Shown here: one piece after another, positions 30,103 to 31,328 of the stretch
Position numbering within the stretch: the stretch's first letter is position 1
How the letters are laid out: each line of letters begins with the position of its first letter
Origin: a virus
Virus record (IMG/VR): IMGVR_UViG_3300017734_000044
Location: 1-31,328 of that record
Strand: one strand, 5' to 3'
DNA: 31,328 nt
Program-made: the position numbers and the translations under genes
Notes under the pieces: model-generated
What the model was told of the DNA's origin: nothing
Databases searched by the model: none
Seen by the model: only the letters and a program-made list of their open reading frames with translations

Positions 30103-30559
30103 AAACATAGTAAGCAGTCTTGCTCCAACACTTGGTGCAGCTATAGGTGGGCCATTGGGTGGACAAGCTGGTCAAATACTTTCTCAAGTATTGGGGGTTA
30201 AAAATTCTCCAGTAGAACTAGAAAAAGCTATTAACAATCTAACAGCCGAACAAATGATGGAATTAAAAAAGGCTGAGAAAGATTTTCAATTAAAAATGAA
30301 ACAATATGAAATAGATATTTATTCTCTTGAAACACAAGACACACAACACGCTAGAGAAAAGTTTAGTAGCGATTGGACTCCTAAGTTCTTGGGTTCATTA
30401 ACTGTTGTTGGTTTTATTGGTTATATATTTATGATTACTGCATATCCTATCGATGATGCCTCAGATGATATTGTTATGTTGATTCTTGGCTACCTGTCAG
30501 GTATAGCATCAGCAGTTATATCTTTTTACTTTGGATCAAGTAATAAGGATAGAAAATGA
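30083..30559 (+). CDS. Holin (3TM-type phage holin)
   Basis: 158 residues. N-terminus is an amphipathic glycine-rich helix IVSSLAPTLGAAIGGPLGGQAGQILSQVLG, then a long charged helix (LKKAEKDFQLKMKQYEID), then two membrane spans (FLGSLTVVGFIGYIFMITAYP and DIVMLILGYLSGIASAVISFYFG). The LSGIASAVISFYFGSS ending matches 3TM holins (PF11351). It forms a hole in the inner membrane to release the endolysin. Next gene overlaps in ATGA. SD: AGAGGGAGC upstream. Confidence 0.75.
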   Translation: MKLSKIKNIVSSLAPTLGAAIGGPLGGQAGQILSQVLGVKNSPVELEKAINNLTAEQMMELKKAEKDFQLKMKQYEIDIYSLETQDTQHAREKFSSDWTPKFLGSLTVVGFIGYIFMITAYPIDDASDDIVMLILGYLSGIASAVISFYFGSSNKDRK

Positions 30560-30930
30560 GTGCATGGAAAAACTTTAGACTAGAAGAGTTTGCTTGCAAG
30601 CATTGCGGTGAAAATAAGATTGAATATGAGTTGGTAGATAAGCTACAATCTCTTCGAGAGGACTTAGGTTTTCCTTTTATTATTTCATCAGGATATCGTT
30701 GTAAAGAACATCCGATAGAAGCAAGAAAAAGTAAACCTGGTACTCATGCTGAAGGTATAGCTGTTGATATAGCTTGCAGTCATAAACAAGCATTACAAAT
30801 AGTATCTGTGGCAGAGGGTTACGGATTTACAGGATTAGGAGTTAATCAAAAAGGCGATGGAAGATTTATACACCTCGATATCGGCAAGGCTGAAGCTGGT
30901 CGTCCAAGGCCTCATATATGGAGCTATTGA
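30556..30930 (+). CDS. Endolysin, peptidase M15 (D-Ala-D-Ala carboxypeptidase-like)
   Basis: 124 residues. Peptidase M15A core: FRLEEFACKHCG, then SGYRC (45-49), zinc ligands H64 and D71 in HAEGIAVDI, and H106 in FIHLDIG. Cleaves peptide bonds in peptidoglycan, in the periplasm once the holin has opened the membrane; no signal peptide is seen. A CKHC pair at the N-terminus is typical of this family. The start overlaps the holin stop, confirming a lysis cassette. High confidence. Confidence 0.88.
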   Translation: MSAWKNFRLEEFACKHCGENKIEYELVDKLQSLREDLGFPFIISSGYRCKEHPIEARKSKPGTHAEGIAVDIACSHKQALQIVSVAEGYGFTGLGVNQKGDGRFIHLDIGKAEAGRPRPHIWSY

Positions 30931-30933
30931 GTT

Positions 30934-31173
30934 GTGATGGATGATATAGAATTTATTTTCGATATTATTATTCCATTGGTTGTTATTCCAATTTTTTACT
31001 TTATTAAAAGTCATGGCTCAGAATTGCAAAGACAAAACATTTTAATTAATAAAACTCGTGAAGAACTTGCAAAAGAATATGTAAGCAAAAAAGACTTTGG
31101 TATTGAGTTAGAAAGAATTTTCGACAAATTAGACAAACTTGATGCTAAAATAGATAAACTAATAACTGAATAA
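30934..31173 (+). CDS. Single-span membrane protein with coiled coil (possible spanin-like)
   Basis: 79 residues. Start at GTG 30934 or ATG 30937 (one codon later). N-terminal span IEFIFDIIIPLVVIPIFYFI then a coiled coil LVKTREELAKEYVSKKDFGIELERIFDKLDKLDAKIDKLITE (heptads of I and L). Placed right after endolysin it may be an Rz-like i-spanin, though the coiled coil is short; alternatively a DUF2730-like protein. Assignment tentative. Confidence 0.5.
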   Translation: MMDDIEFIFDIIIPLVVIPIFYFIKSHGSELQRQNILINKTREELAKEYVSKKDFGIELERIFDKLDKLDAKIDKLITE

Positions 31174-31174
31174 T

Positions 31175-31328
31175 ATGGCAGAAAATTACGTTCCAACACC
31201 TGAAGACATTCAACGCTTACTCCAAGAGATGGGCGGTTTAAATTTAGCTGGTCAACAAGTACCAGACGGATCATACGGATTTTACTCTCCAGACTTTTCG
31301 TATGGAAGTTACAAAATGCCATATGAAG
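31175..31328 (+). CDS. Start of an unidentified gene (cut by window end)
   Basis: MAENYVPTPEDIQRLLQEMGGLNLAGQQ, then VPDGSYGFYSPDFSYGSYKMPYE; open to the end of the window. Start ATG lies 1 bp after the previous stop. The tyrosine- and glycine-rich second part could be a flexible linker. Candidates are a scaffold or other head protein on position grounds only. No name. Confidence 0.5.
   Translation, partial: MAENYVPTPEDIQRLLQEMGGLNLAGQQVPDGSYGFYSPDFSYGSYKMPYE

Overview
The window is part of the genome of a tailed double-stranded DNA phage, AT-rich and almost completely coding. The packaging and virion genes fit a short-tailed (podovirus-like) phage with a P22-type portal, adaptor and nozzle, terminal-ejection proteins and several S74-processed tail fibers. 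Many small proteins (for example those starting MAGKGDKPR, MPKVGKQKF and MSLYDNINKRKKAGTSRSK) are of types I associate with marine phages of Proteobacteria, so an uncultured marine phage is the best guess; the host is not identified by the sequence. No integrase, RNA polymerase, DNA polymerase, tRNA, rRNA or CRISPR array is visible. The major capsid and scaffold genes are not seen and are presumably outside the window, between its right end and its left end if the genome is circular or circularly permuted.

Layout, left to right. 1-13644 (+): virion genes: a partial gene, head-tail adaptor, a Gp80-like small fiber protein, a repeat protein, three large fibers each ending in an S74 self-cleaving chaperone, a nozzle-like protein, three probable ejection proteins and a small PD-(D/E)XK nuclease. 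13641-14169 (-): two small genes, one DUF3310. 14261-21488 (+): DNA metabolism: excisionase-like HTH, DUF2800 Cas4/RecB-like exonuclease, AAA_24 (Sak4-like) ATPase, DUF669 ssDNA-binding protein, a Toprim-RepA-like primase/helicase fusion, a C5 cytosine methyltransferase and a run of very short overlapping genes. That run ends in an array of four 22-bp palindromic iterons, an AT-rich stretch and a gene for a winged-helix protein, together looking like an iteron-type replication origin. 21543-24599 (-): a tightly coupled operon of thirteen short unrecognised genes, probably early/host-interaction functions. 24775-31328 (+): terminase small subunit, a structured GC-rich gap with phased T-tracts, terminase large subunit, portal, small conserved proteins, a second PD-(D/E)XK nuclease and a holin/endolysin lysis cassette, then the start of another gene.

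How it fits together. Divergent regions at 14170-14260 and 24600-24774 carry plausible promoters; the minus-strand operon and the plus-strand replication module converge on a strong bulged hairpin at 21473-21526. With no polymerase gene in view, the iteron array, winged-helix protein and primase/helicase suggest plasmid-like initiation that recruits host polymerase, while exonuclease, Sak4-like ATPase and SSB form a recombination module. Product names rest on motif recognition by eye; no database search was run.
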